Assembly: GCA_022649135.1 (NCBI GenBank)
Contig: JALCNP010000005.1
Span: 1-64,000, forward strand
Reading direction: 5' to 3'
Origin: Bifidobacterium sp.
GTDB lineage: Bacteria; Actinomycetota; Actinomycetes; Actinomycetales; Bifidobacteriaceae
DNA: 64,000 bases
Part shown: one piece after another, positions 35,452 to 46,253 of the stretch
How positions within the stretch are numbered: position 1 is the stretch's first letter
How the letters are laid out: every line of letters begins with the position of its first letter
Notes under the pieces: generated by a model
Database searches by the model: none
Told to the model about the DNA's origin: nothing
Seen by the model: only the letters and a program-made list of their open reading frames with translations
Position numbers and translations under genes: made by a program

Positions 35452-35510
35452 GGGGAACCGTCAGGAACCTTACCCATTCCAGGCATCGACTATCAAAGGA
35501 GATAAACATT

Positions 35511-36662
35511 ATGGTATACCGCATGATATTCAACCAGACCGCCTATTTCGGCCGCGGCGCGATCAGGGAGATCCCGAAGGTGGCGCACGCGCATGGCTTC
35601 GCCAAGGCGTTCATCGTCACCGACCCCGTGCTTGTGAAGACGGGAACGGTGAAGCGGGTCACGGATGTGCTTGACGCGGCACGGCTCCCGTACGAGCTGT
35701 TCGACAACGTCAAGCCGAATCCTCCCGTCGAATGCATTCAGGACGGCGTGAGGAAATTCGCGGATGCGGGTGCCGACTTCCTCATCGGTCTCGGTGGCGG
35801 ATCCCCGCAGGACACCTGCAAGGGCATCGGCATCATCACCGCCAATCCCGAGTTCTCCGACGTCCTGTCTCTGGAGGGGGTCGCCGATACGAAGAACCCG
35901 TCCGTGCCCATTTTCGGCGTCCCGACCACGGCGGGCACCGCATCGGAGACGACCATCAACTATGTGGTGACCGACACGGCGAGGAAGCGCAAGTTCGTGG
36001 CCGTCGATCCCCATGACATCCCTCTGGTCGCATTCGTCGACCCCGATCTGACGGACACCATGCCGCGCGGCCTGAAGGTCGCCACCGGTCTGGATGCGCT
36101 GACGCACGCCATCGAAGGCTTCGTCACCCCAGGCTCCTGGAGTCTGTCGAACTGCCTGTCGCTGCAGACGATTCGCATGGTCGCCGAGAATCTGGCGAAG
36201 TCGGCCGACGGCGATGTCGAGGCGGGCGAGCAGATGGCCTACGCCTCCTATATCACCGGCATGGCCTATTCCAACGTCGGTCTTGGCCTGGTGCATGGCA
36301 TGGCGCACCCGCTGGGCGGAAGGCTGGGCGTGGCCCATGGCGTGGCCAACGGAATCCTGCTCTCCTCGGTCATGGAATACAACAAGGACTACACCGGGGA
36401 GAAGTACCGCGACATCGCCGACGCCTTCGCGGTCAAGGATGCTCGCACGGGTGACCTTGAAACGGTGCGCGAGGAGGCGGTGCAGGCGGTGCACGATCTC
36501 GCCGTGAGGCTGGGCAACCCCACCACGATCAGCGAGGTCGGGGCCACCCGGGCCGATCTCAAGCCCCTGGCCCATGACGCGTTCAGGGATGTATGCACGC
36601 CCGCCAACCCCCGCAAGGCAACGGAGGAGGACATCCTGGGAATCTACACGTCGCTCATGTAG
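35511..36662 (+). CDS. fucO: lactaldehyde reductase / iron-dependent alcohol dehydrogenase (FucO-type)
   Basis: A 383-residue group III (iron) alcohol dehydrogenase. The NAD-binding LIGLGGGSPQDTCKG, the FGVPTTAGTASE block and the metal ligands in DALTHAIEG, HGMAHPLGG and VAHGVANG are intact. It starts at 35511 with AAGGAG 9 nt upstream. FucO reduces L-lactaldehyde to 1,2-propanediol with NADH, a known end product of fucose fermentation in bifidobacteria. Other small aldehydes are possible. Confidence 0.9.
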   Translation: MVYRMIFNQTAYFGRGAIREIPKVAHAHGFAKAFIVTDPVLVKTGTVKRVTDVLDAARLPYELFDNVKPNPPVECIQDGVRKFADAGADFLIGLGGGSPQDTCKGIGIITANPEFSDVLSLEGVADTKNPSVPIFGVPTTAGTASETTINYVVTDTARKRKFVAVDPHDIPLVAFVDPDLTDTMPRGLKVATGLDALTHAIEGFVTPGSWSLSNCLSLQTIRMVAENLAKSADGDVEAGEQMAYASYITGMAYSNVGLGLVHGMAHPLGGRLGVAHGVANGILLSSVMEYNKDYTGEKYRDIADAFAVKDARTGDLETVREEAVQAVHDLAVRLGNPTTISEVGATRADLKPLAHDAFRDVCTPANPRKATEEDILGIYTSLM

Positions 36663-36732
36663 TGGTTCGGCCACGAATCCCGCAGAGTGGCGAGAAGATC
36701 CGGCCCGTGGCGAATCGGCTTGTCGGGTGGAG

Positions 36733-36782
36733 ACCCGGTCGGGTCCAGCCGCGGGCCGTTGCCCGGCCGGACCCGACCGGGT
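36733..36782 (+). terminator. nested hairpin after fucO
   Basis: ACCCGGTCGGGTCC (36733-36746) pairs perfectly with GGACCCGACCGGGT (36769-36782); an inner CGGGC-CGTT-GCCCG stem (36752-36765) is nested in the loop. It lies 70 nt after fucO and 51 nt before the glycosylase gene and probably separates the two transcripts. Confidence 0.65.
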
Positions 36783-36833
36783 ATGGTGGTGGCTGGCTTC
36801 TGCGCACATGCATTCATGGATAGGGAGGGCATC

Positions 36834-37460
36834 ATGAGCGGTGACTATGACTATCTGACAGGGGATGCCGACGTCGCCGCCCAACGGCTCCTGGGAGACG
36901 TGATCACACGGGATCTCGACGGCCGGCGCATGAGGGCCCGCATCGTGGAAACCGAGGCCTATGACCAGAACGACCGTGCCAGCCACGCATTCCGAGGTAG
37001 GGACGAACGCAACCGCGCCCTCTTCGGGCCTCCCGGACATCTGTATATCTACATATCCTACGGAATCCACCGCTGCTGCAACATCACCTGCGGTCCGGAC
37101 GGGTTCGGCGCCGGCGTCCTGATACGCGCAGTGGAGCCGGTGGAGGGGCTGGCGCTCATGGAGGAGCGACGCGCGGTCCGGGGGGTTGCGGTGTCGAACG
37201 GTCCGGGGAAGCTGTGCCAGGCGTTGGGCATCGATATGCGTCTGTATGGGCATGCGATAGGCGACGCGCCTCTCACTCTTCGGCCGGCGGCCCTGCGGGA
37301 TGGCGAAGGCATCGTCCGCACTCCCCGAATCGGAATCAGCAAGGAGACCGGGCGGCTGCGACGGTACCTTATCGAGGGGAACCTGTGCGTGTCCCGTGCG
37401 CCTGTCATGATCCGGCGGCAGGCGGTTGCGGTTGAGGCCCCGCTCGGGGAGCGGGGCTGA
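36834..37460 (+). CDS. 3-methyladenine DNA glycosylase (AAG/Mpg family)
   Basis: A 208-residue alkyl-adenine DNA glycosylase that removes alkylated or deaminated purines from DNA. The catalytic Glu is in VETEAYDQNDRASHAFRG, and RNRALFGPPGHLYIYISYGIH and VSNGPGKLCQALGI are family blocks. AGGGAGG is 6 nt before ATG. It is a housekeeping gene that directly precedes the left direct repeat of the 37477-42928 islet. Confidence 0.92.
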   Translation: MSGDYDYLTGDADVAAQRLLGDVITRDLDGRRMRARIVETEAYDQNDRASHAFRGRDERNRALFGPPGHLYIYISYGIHRCCNITCGPDGFGAGVLIRAVEPVEGLALMEERRAVRGVAVSNGPGKLCQALGIDMRLYGHAIGDAPLTLRPAALRDGEGIVRTPRIGISKETGRLRRYLIEGNLCVSRAPVMIRRQAVAVEAPLGERG

Positions 37461-37476
37461 ACCGAACGCGGTGACC

Positions 37477-37538
37477 CGCATGCGCCGCCGCATGGCGAAG
37501 GCCTGGTCGGCCCGGCTCCCAGAGGCCAGCGCACGAGG
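37477..37538 (+). repeat. left direct repeat of the islet (tspO 3'-end remnant)
   Basis: These 62 bp match 42863-42928 in the same orientation. From ATGGCGAAGGCCT to GCACGAGG the two copies differ by one substitution and one missing G; the outer end differs by one substitution and a 3-bp gap. On the minus strand the right copy is the last 12 codons of the TspO-like gene plus its stop and flank; here only that end is present and the single-base gap breaks the frame. Confidence 0.85.
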
Positions 37539-37610
37539 GGGCCTCCAGCGCCGGTATGGCGGTGTGAGGCCCTCCCTGGCATATGGTTCGCGAACCGCAC
37601 GGCAGGATCG

Positions 37611-38528
37611 CTATACTCCATGCTCCATCCTCGACTTGAGCACCGCACCAAGCAGATTCGATGAGTTGTTGTAGCGGCACTTGACGATTCTTGTGCTCAA
37701 AAACTCCTCCGTGGCGTTGAAGAACGGAACTGAGATTGTGCGGTACCGTGCGGTCAGCAGGTCGATGAACCATCGTTCTTCGGATATCCCACCCCCTATG
37801 CAGATGACATCCGGGTTCCAGTTGACGACCATGGTGATCACATCCATGACAAGATGGGTCATCCACATGTCGACTGCCTGTGCGGCGATCCCGTCGCCCG
37901 ATCTATAGCGCATGATGACGTCACTTCCCAAAGCCGCCCTGCTGTTGTGAGATGCGAGATTATTGTAGAATCGAACCAAGGCTCTCATGCTGCACTGATT
38001 TCCGAGTTTAAGAATTTTTCCCGTCGATGCTTCGAAGTAGGGGATGAAATGGATTTCACCTGCAAATCCATCCGCACCGTAGACCACGTCGTCGGCTGAG
38101 CACAGACACCCGCCGACGCCTGTACCGATGATCATGCATGCGGAGGTGTTCGTCCCCTTGGCGTTTCCCAGTTTGAGCTCGCACAGGCCGGCTGCCTTCG
38201 CATCGTTGATCGTGGCGGACGGGAGCCCTGTTCGCCCTGAGACTTCATGATTGACGTCATGTCCGAAAAGGTTGCCGACGCTGGCCGCCGCCTTTGTTCT
38301 GATGATTGCGTCGCGCCCTACCAGACCGGGAACGCTGAGGCCGTAAGCGCGAATCGGTGTGTCCCTGTCGACGGGTGCATCGCAAAGGTAGTCAAAGTAA
38401 TCGTCGTCCTTTTCAAAGCGAATGGATTTCTTCTTCCACTGCCTGACGAGCGTGTAGTTGTCGTCGACTATTCCGTACTTGATAAAGGTGCCGCCGACAT
38501 CAATACCAAGATAATATTGCTGTTCCAT
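37611..38528 (-). CDS. ROK-family sugar kinase (BglK-like)
   Basis: A 305-residue ROK kinase. It has the ATP-phosphate motif DVGGTFIKYG, the sugar-binding and catalytic INDAKAAGLCE, and the second nucleotide motif IIGTGVGG. The Cys cluster of the ROK zinc site is mostly missing (GEIHFIPYFEA...NQCSMR), as in some ROK kinases. Beta-glucoside kinase BglK is a ROK protein of this size, and the GH1 enzyme in the same operon has a phosphate-binding loop. I therefore favour a beta-glucoside kinase over a glucokinase. The ribosome-binding site (AGGT next to ATG) is poor. Confidence 0.85.
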   Translation of the reverse strand: MEQQYYLGIDVGGTFIKYGIVDDNYTLVRQWKKKSIRFEKDDDYFDYLCDAPVDRDTPIRAYGLSVPGLVGRDAIIRTKAAASVGNLFGHDVNHEVSGRTGLPSATINDAKAAGLCELKLGNAKGTNTSACMIIGTGVGGCLCSADDVVYGADGFAGEIHFIPYFEASTGKILKLGNQCSMRALVRFYNNLASHNSRAALGSDVIMRYRSGDGIAAQAVDMWMTHLVMDVITMVVNWNPDVICIGGGISEERWFIDLLTARYRTISVPFFNATEEFLSTRIVKCRYNNSSNLLGAVLKSRMEHGV

Positions 38529-38606
38529 ACCTGAGCTTTCTCGAAAAACAATGTGGGTCTGACCATGGTGATCGTTGTCTGGTCGTGTGCGACCGCGCTG
38601 CTGCGT

Positions 38607-39851
38607 TTACTGCGGAAGAACGCCCCCAGCTGTGTTCTTTGTTCCGGATTCCCTGGTTTTCAGTCCGAAGAGAGCAATGAGACCGGCGATGACGCCCAGG
38701 ACCGCCAACACTATGAACGCTCTCTCGAATGTCCCCGAAGAGACGTCCAGAATGTAGCCGATAAGCGTTGGTGCGACGAATCCGCCGAAGGATGAGACAG
38801 CGGTGATGACTCCCATCGCAGTGCCGATGTAGTTCTCCGGAACCATGCGCTGGGGCAGCGTCTTTATCGCCACGAAGGGGAACATCGTGGTGTATGCGGC
38901 GACGTATATGCACACGACGGAGATCCATAGATTCGCTCCCTGGGCCATGAGCACGAACAGGAGAGCCGTGAATATGGTGCTGAAGAAGATGAACCAGTTC
39001 TCCCGTCCTTTGAAGACCTTGGAAAGAAGCCATCCTGTCAGAGGTGCACAGCCGATGGAGATCAGTGAGCTCAGTGAGAGAATCGTCCCGATTTCTACCA
39101 GGTTGCGACTGAAATGGGTGCTGAGAAAGGTCGCATACCAGTTGTTCGCTCCGTTGAGGATAAGATTGAAGAGGAAAATGCAGATCGTGAATATCCACAT
39201 ATTGCGGTTTTTGAAAACGTAGGAGATGCTGGACTGGTGTGTGGCGGCCGGACTTCCCTTCTTGGCGTCATCCGATCCCTGTTGGAATTGCTTCATCGTC
39301 GGAAGGGCCTTCATGGACAGAAGGATGACGAGAACGTACATGATGGCAGCGGTCCAATAGGCGTATTGCCAATTGAGGGATATGATCCACGCTCCGACGT
39401 ACAAAGCGACGAATCCGGCGATGTTTTGCGCCACAAACCACACGGATTGGAGCATCACGCGTCTTTCCTTCCCGTAATTGACGGCGATTCCCTTTGTCGT
39501 TGAAGCCGGGACGCTCCCGTGGGCGAATCCGAGGAGAAACCGGATAAGGATGAACAGCGACAGAACGGTTGCGAGAGGGAACAAGACGGCACAGACTACG
39601 GACAGCCCAAGGCAGAATAATATTACGCGTTTATATCCGATTTTATCCGCTATCCACCCGCCGGGCAGGGATACAAGCGCGTATCCGAGAGAATACGCGC
39701 TCATCATTAAACCGGCCTGAGTCGCCGAGAACCCAAATTCCGATCGTATGGGAATGATGGCCATAGAAATCAGCTGTTTATCAAAGCAGACGGCGAAGTA
39801 GATGATCATGAGCGTGGAGATGACCCCGTAGCGTACAAAAAATTTCGACAT
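38607..39851 (-). CDS. MFS transporter (sugar/sugar-acid type)
   Basis: A 414-residue major-facilitator permease with about twelve membrane helices. The helix 2-3 loop motif GGWIADKIGYKRVI is complete, and the repeat in the second half (GWLLSKVFKGREN) is present. FDKQLISMAIIPIRSEFGFS resembles the ACS/hexuronate branch of MFS. I start at MSKFFVRY, with AAAGGA 6 nt upstream. Between the ROK kinase and GH1 genes, it is the only transporter of the islet and should import a beta-glucoside. GC content is low here (about 47% at 39601-39660). Confidence 0.88.
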   Translation of the reverse strand: MSKFFVRYGVISTLMIIYFAVCFDKQLISMAIIPIRSEFGFSATQAGLMMSAYSLGYALVSLPGGWIADKIGYKRVILFCLGLSVVCAVLFPLATVLSLFILIRFLLGFAHGSVPASTTKGIAVNYGKERRVMLQSVWFVAQNIAGFVALYVGAWIISLNWQYAYWTAAIMYVLVILLSMKALPTMKQFQQGSDDAKKGSPAATHQSSISYVFKNRNMWIFTICIFLFNLILNGANNWYATFLSTHFSRNLVEIGTILSLSSLISIGCAPLTGWLLSKVFKGRENWFIFFSTIFTALLFVLMAQGANLWISVVCIYVAAYTTMFPFVAIKTLPQRMVPENYIGTAMGVITAVSSFGGFVAPTLIGYILDVSSGTFERAFIVLAVLGVIAGLIALFGLKTRESGTKNTAGGVLPQ

Positions 39852-39889
39852 TGAAATTCCTTTCATTCTTCTCTGGGTTGGCTATGACA

Positions 39890-41668
<1,779 letters not shown>

Positions 41669-41780
41669 TCAAGGGGTGATGCTGTGGCACAATGACCGAA
41701 ATATCGATTTGTGTGACCGAACTTAATGATGGCCAATTCCGGTGCCACGGTCTGCATGCTTACCCTGTTATGCTGGTCTG

Positions 41781-42773
41781 ATGACTGTTGATGAATTGCG
41801 CAGGAGGCTGTTCATTCTGACTCCGAGCGAACGCTTCCATTTGGATCATCCGGGTACCAGGTCAAAAAGATACGACCACATCGACATCGTCCGTCGTGAC
41901 GGAAGAAAGCTGTATGTTTTCAAATTCGACACCATTATGAACAACCACAACTTTTCGATGCATAAGGAATCGCGCTATGCCCGGATACCTCCCCATATCC
42001 ACACCGTCATAGAAATCATGTATGTATACAGCGGATCCTGCACCCAGATCATCAATGGCGAAAGGGTCGTCCTTGGCGAAGGGGACGCGTGCCTTGTCGA
42101 TGCCGATACGGTTCATGAGATACTGCCCCTCGGGAACGATGACATAGTCATTACGCTCGATGTCAGAAAGCAGTTCTTCACCGAAGGCTTCCTGGCTCAG
42201 TTGTCGTCCCAAGGGGTGGTGGCTCGTTTTCTGATGTCCTCACTGGCCCATAGGCGGCAGATGAACGGGTATCTTGTTTTCGCCAGGCAAGAGGATGTCG
42301 AGCTTAGGGGGGTCATCCAGAAGCTGTTCTGCGAATACTACGACTCGGGTCTATGCAGTGACGAGATCATCGATGCGTATCTGATTATTCTCTTGTCGTA
42401 TCTCTTCCGCATCTACCAGAAGCATGCCGCCCGATTCGCCAACCATGGTACGGCAATGGCCATGCCTGCCCTAATTCTGAGCTATATCGAAGATAACTGC
42501 GTGACCGCGACTTTGCGGTCGACGGCGAAGGCCTTCGGGTTCCATCCCAACTATCTAAGCTATTACATCAAGAAGAACACGGGGAAAACCTTCAAGGACA
42601 TCATCATCGATTATCGGATGGCGCTCGCCGCCTCATATCTTCACAACACTGACATGTCCGTCGTCGCATTGGCGCACGAGTTGGGATATTCGAACCTCAC
42701 GTTCTTCTACGAGAAGTTCAAGAAAAGCTATGGGATGAGCCCACGGGAATATCGCATGTCATCACCTTCGTGA
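41781..42773 (+). CDS. AraC-family transcriptional regulator
   Basis: A 330-residue regulator. The N-terminal half contains a cupin-type sensor (ARIPPHIHTVIEIMYVYSGSCTQII, DADTVHEILP) and the C-terminal 100 residues contain two HTH motifs (RSTAKAFGFHPNYLSYYIKK and VVALAHELGYSNLTFFYEKF) ending in the family signature YGMSPREYR. Start at 41781 (MTVDELRR) is tentative since no clear ribosome-binding site is visible. It is divergent from the GH1-MFS-ROK operon and is probably its sugar-responsive activator. Confidence 0.88.
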   Translation: MTVDELRRRLFILTPSERFHLDHPGTRSKRYDHIDIVRRDGRKLYVFKFDTIMNNHNFSMHKESRYARIPPHIHTVIEIMYVYSGSCTQIINGERVVLGEGDACLVDADTVHEILPLGNDDIVITLDVRKQFFTEGFLAQLSSQGVVARFLMSSLAHRRQMNGYLVFARQEDVELRGVIQKLFCEYYDSGLCSDEIIDAYLIILLSYLFRIYQKHAARFANHGTAMAMPALILSYIEDNCVTATLRSTAKAFGFHPNYLSYYIKKNTGKTFKDIIIDYRMALAASYLHNTDMSVVALAHELGYSNLTFFYEKFKKSYGMSPREYRMSSPS

Positions 42774-42862
42774 TGGCCGAATGTCGGTGATGGCCGTCCG
42801 CTTCTGTCGAGGGGATGGGCGGGGCCTCGGTACTGTCTGTCTGTTCGGGCGTCGGGGGTGCG

Positions 42863-42928
42863 CGCATCCGCCGCCGCCGTATGGCGAAGGCCTAGTCGGC
42901 CCGGGCTCCCAGAGGCCAGCGCACGAGG
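42863..42928 (+). repeat. right direct repeat of the islet (3' end of the tspO-like gene)
   Basis: A 66-bp sequence repeated at 37477-37538 in the same direction. Here it covers the last 12 codons and stop of the intact minus-strand TspO-like gene (42892-42928) plus 29 bp beyond it. The pair brackets the four-gene sugar islet exactly. Confidence 0.85.
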
Positions 42929-43707
42929 ACATAGATGGTGGCGGCGGCGAGGACCACCAGAAGGGCGATGAGCGTGTACACGACCACGGGGTAGGCGTCG
43001 TTGTAGCCCGAAACAGAAAGATGTCTGGTCAGTATGCCGAGGTAGGCCCAGATGAACACCGCGAGATACGACCAGTCCTTGCGGGTAAGTGTGACGGCGA
43101 GACCAATCGCGGCGCCGACGACCAGTATGATCGCGGTCCATGTCGAATCCCCGATTCCCCAGCCGCTCCAGTGGGCGGACACGAGAAGGACGCTCGCATT
43201 GGCGATGGTCGCGATGGTGATCCATCCGAAGTATATGCTGAACGGGAGTCGTATCGTGAGCCAGTCGACCGCCGTGAGCGTGGACCGGGCGATGGTTCCG
43301 GAGATGTGGGCGAGCGTGATCAGCATGGCGATTATCAGCAGCATCGCCAGCCAGATGATGTCGAACTGCCAGGCAAACAACCAGCAGATATTGAGAGCCG
43401 ACAGTATGGTGAATGGCTGCGCCATGCCGGATGACAGTATGTCCGCGTTCTTCTCGGCGGGGGTGCCGCCGCTGACGAACTGCCGGATCGCGTACACCGT
43501 GACGAGCAGGTATATGATGCCCCAGATCGCGAAGGTGAATCCTGCCGGGGTGAACAGGGTGGGATGCAGCGCGGAGACCTCCCCGGTGGTGCGCCCGTTG
43601 ATGAGTGTGGTGCCGCCCGCCAGGGCGTTGACCACGAGAGACAAGGCAAAGACGACCGTCGCAATGATCTTGCGGGTTGGGTGACCGCTGGATATTTTCT
43701 GTGCCAT
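42892..43707 (-). CDS. TspO/MBR-related multi-pass membrane protein
   Basis: A 271-residue protein with about eight membrane segments. FTPAGFTFAIWGIIYLLVTVYAI, WLFAWQFDIIWLAMLLI and LPFSIYFGWITIATIAN resemble the long tryptophan-rich TspO/MBR-like proteins found in Actinobacteria and Firmicutes. Classical TspO binds porphyrins or other ligands, but the role of this long form is unknown. Its last 12 codons are duplicated as a remnant at 37501-37538, so this gene end may have served as an insertion point. Confidence 0.75.
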   Translation of the reverse strand: MAQKISSGHPTRKIIATVVFALSLVVNALAGGTTLINGRTTGEVSALHPTLFTPAGFTFAIWGIIYLLVTVYAIRQFVSGGTPAEKNADILSSGMAQPFTILSALNICWLFAWQFDIIWLAMLLIIAMLITLAHISGTIARSTLTAVDWLTIRLPFSIYFGWITIATIANASVLLVSAHWSGWGIGDSTWTAIILVVGAAIGLAVTLTRKDWSYLAVFIWAYLGILTRHLSVSGYNDAYPVVVYTLIALLVVLAAATIYVLVRWPLGARAD

Positions 43708-43743
43708 GTCACAAGTATAGGGCGTCGTGCGTCGATAATGTCC

Positions 43744-45612
43744 TTACTTGCCGGGTTTTTCGTCGGATTGCGCGCGTGCGTCCCGGATGTCGTCGGAAGG
43801 GATGAATCCCAGCCCGGTGAACAGTGGCAGCATCGAGAAGATCGGGGTCATGAACCAGCACAGCGCCGACGGGGAGGCGAAAAGCGACAACGAGGTGAAA
43901 CCCAGTACGGACCATGCCGCCAGTGCCGGCCAGCGTCGGCGCGTGGCGAGATACAGGGCCACCATCAGCGGAATGTACGTGACATAGATCGAATACGAGG
44001 CCACCGGGCTGTGGGCATAGTGTCTGATGCGGGCCGCCACGCGTACTTTGCTCCGGGAGGTCCGGCCTGTTGCGGCGCTGAGGTCGTGGAGGGCGGCCCG
44101 TGCCGTGACGGGAGGGGTGACGAATGTCTCCCAGCGTTTCATATAGCCCGTGTCGAAAAGATACCCCGACCCCCAGGGGAACATGATTCCGCCGTTCGGA
44201 TAGTACCAGCGCGCGTCCAGAGTGGCGTACGTGCGTATGTATGCCAGGGGGTGGTGAACCCCGACCTCGACCCAGGCCTTGAGGGCCGTGATCTTGAGGG
44301 GGAGGGCGTCGCCGGGCCTGATCGTCCATGACGTCTCGTCCGACCGTTCGTCGTCGTACTGCCTGCCCGACAGGACGACGTTCATGAACGGGGCGAGCCT
44401 GGCGCGTTCCTGCACTGTGAGAACCTGCGGCTCGTCCGACTGGATGCGTGCGATGGGCAGCATCACAAGGCCGAATACGTCCCTGTCCAGGGTGACATGG
44501 GCATGGGTGAGAGCGGTGCTGCACGGCGTCCATACGCATTCGGCCAGAAGCACCGCAGCAAGCATGCACAGAAAGGCCTTTATGCGCATGCGTCCCGCGG
44601 CGAGCAGCAGCATGATCCCGGAGCATATCATCACGATCAGCATGGTCCGTTTGCTGATCACGGTGAGGAAGAGAAGAACCACGAATGCGGCGCACAGCCG
44701 ATTGTCGGCGAACGCCCGGCCCCGTGTCAGACAGGCTTCGATGACGATCAGCGAAAGGGGGATGAGAAACACCGTGTTCAGGGAATCCTTGGACATGGTG
44801 GTGACCGATCCGACCATGCCGTAGTCGAACGCCGCGTAAAGCAGCCCGAGGACGAGTGCCAGACGTGGCACGCCCCATGTGCGCAGGTAGCACAGTGCCA
44901 GCGAGGTGTTCGCCGCCATGGCGATCGCCTGTACCCCCGTGTACAGCGCCAGCCCCCAGGCGAGATTTCCCAGGGAGCGGCCCGCATGCCAGAACAGACC
45001 GAACACCAGCGTGTCGAAAAGAGGGTGCTGCGTATAGAAGGCGTGGTAGCCCGAGGACTGCATGAACTGCGCGATGGTGTCGTCGCGCATCACGCCCGGC
45101 CAGCAGAACGCGTACCAGGGTGCCCAGCACGCGACGAGCGCAAGCCAGTACACCGCAAAGCGCTGGCGCAGGCTCGACGGGAATGCCATGCGCTCCCCGG
45201 GACCGATCAGCCGTCGGATGCCGGCGGCGAATGCCATGGTCGTGGCGCCGCCGTGTTCCGTCGGTCTGTGCGCGTTTGCGATTCTGGCGGTGCGCATCCC
45301 GACGAGCCCTCCACGGTGCGTTCCCCCCTGTGACGCTGCATCGAACCAGGCGTATACGATCACGGCGGCGACGTAGCAGCAGCCGGCCATGATCCCCGCC
45401 GTGACGAGCGACTGCCGCGGCGTTGCGTGCAGCCCGTCGACAAGATGGCGTGCCCCGAACACGATGGCGAATGCCAGTGCGGCGAAGATGAGGGCGGCGG
45501 GGTCATCCCATCGTGGCGAACCCGCGCCCGAGTGAAGCGGGTGAGGAGGTTCCAGCTCGCGAAGCGGAGCGTCGTGGTGCGTCGCGCCCGGGTGATGATG
45601 TCTTGTCAGCAT
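43744..45612 (-). CDS. large multi-pass membrane protein (DUF6020-like)
   Basis: A protein of about 622 residues with around ten to twelve membrane segments. CWPGVMRDDTIAQFMQSSGYHAFYTQHPLFDTLVFG and the long extracytoplasmic loop with DARWYYPNGGIMFPWGSGYLF resemble, as far as I can recall, the DUF6020 membrane family common in bifidobacteria. The arrangement is reminiscent of GT-C glycosyltransferases, but I see no clear catalytic motif. The start at 45612 overlaps the TetR gene by 7 nt; ATG 45630 is an alternative. It is the last gene of the TetR-ABC operon. Confidence 0.7.
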   Translation of the reverse strand: MLTRHHHPGATHHDAPLRELEPPHPLHSGAGSPRWDDPAALIFAALAFAIVFGARHLVDGLHATPRQSLVTAGIMAGCCYVAAVIVYAWFDAASQGGTHRGGLVGMRTARIANAHRPTEHGGATTMAFAAGIRRLIGPGERMAFPSSLRQRFAVYWLALVACWAPWYAFCWPGVMRDDTIAQFMQSSGYHAFYTQHPLFDTLVFGLFWHAGRSLGNLAWGLALYTGVQAIAMAANTSLALCYLRTWGVPRLALVLGLLYAAFDYGMVGSVTTMSKDSLNTVFLIPLSLIVIEACLTRGRAFADNRLCAAFVVLLFLTVISKRTMLIVMICSGIMLLLAAGRMRIKAFLCMLAAVLLAECVWTPCSTALTHAHVTLDRDVFGLVMLPIARIQSDEPQVLTVQERARLAPFMNVVLSGRQYDDERSDETSWTIRPGDALPLKITALKAWVEVGVHHPLAYIRTYATLDARWYYPNGGIMFPWGSGYLFDTGYMKRWETFVTPPVTARAALHDLSAATGRTSRSKVRVAARIRHYAHSPVASYSIYVTYIPLMVALYLATRRRWPALAAWSVLGFTSLSLFASPSALCWFMTPIFSMLPLFTGLGFIPSDDIRDARAQSDEKPGK

Positions 45613-46253
45613 GGCGTCGACGGCGACCATCCCTTCATGATCGCGTGCAGTCCCTTGGTGTACTGCGCATCCGAATCGGGTCTCCACCCCTGATTGAGGA
45701 GGGCGGCGAGATTCGGGTGCGACTCGGGGGTGAGGGATTCGTATGCTGAGGGGAGCGTCCGGCCCCCGACGGGCTCGCCCACTTCGGCCAGCACATGGCC
45801 GATGGTGTACGTCACCAGGACGTTGATGAGGTCGGCGGTATCCGCATTGGCGGGCATCCCCGCCTTGACGAGGGGGGTGATCATGCGGTCGAGCATTCCG
45901 AGCAGCTCGGGGCTGACGGCCGGGCGCGTGCCCAATATCGTGATGGCTCGGGGGTGGGCCCGCAGGGTGTCGCGCAGCAGCAGCATCGCGGCGCACAGCT
46001 GGCTTTGCCACGGTGCTGCCGGATCGATGGATCCGGGATTGAGTCCCGACCATATCATTTCGGTGATGCCATCGAAAAGCGCGGTTTTGTTGGGGATGTA
46101 ATAGTAGACCGCCATCGGGTCGACGCCGAGACGGGCGCCAAGCCGACGCATGGTCAGTTTCTCCGGTCCGTCGCTGTCGACCATCTCCAGGGCGATGGCA
46201 AGGATGCGTTCACGTGAAAGGCCCGCATGCGTGGGGCGTTGTGCTGTGCTCAT
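45606..46253 (-). CDS. TetR/AcrR-family transcriptional repressor
   Basis: A 215-residue regulator. The N-terminal HTH reads RILAIALEMVDSDGPEKLTMRRLGARLGVDPMAVYYYIPNK, typical of TetR itself, and the C-terminal part resembles TetR_C. It is encoded downstream of the ABC exporter genes and overlaps the permease stop by ATGA. The repeated TTCTAC/GTAGAA palindromes upstream of the operon (47984-48017) are its likely operator, giving drug- or ligand-induced autoregulation. Confidence 0.9.
   Translation of the reverse strand: MSTAQRPTHAGLSRERILAIALEMVDSDGPEKLTMRRLGARLGVDPMAVYYYIPNKTALFDGITEMIWSGLNPGSIDPAAPWQSQLCAAMLLLRDTLRAHPRAITILGTRPAVSPELLGMLDRMITPLVKAGMPANADTADLINVLVTYTIGHVLAEVGEPVGGRTLPSAYESLTPESHPNLAALLNQGWRPDSDAQYTKGLHAIMKGWSPSTPC

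Noticed and set aside
35493-37493. A 666-codon minus-strand frame opposite fucO and the glycosylase gene
   Set aside because: It covers two real genes on the other strand and has no recognisable domain.
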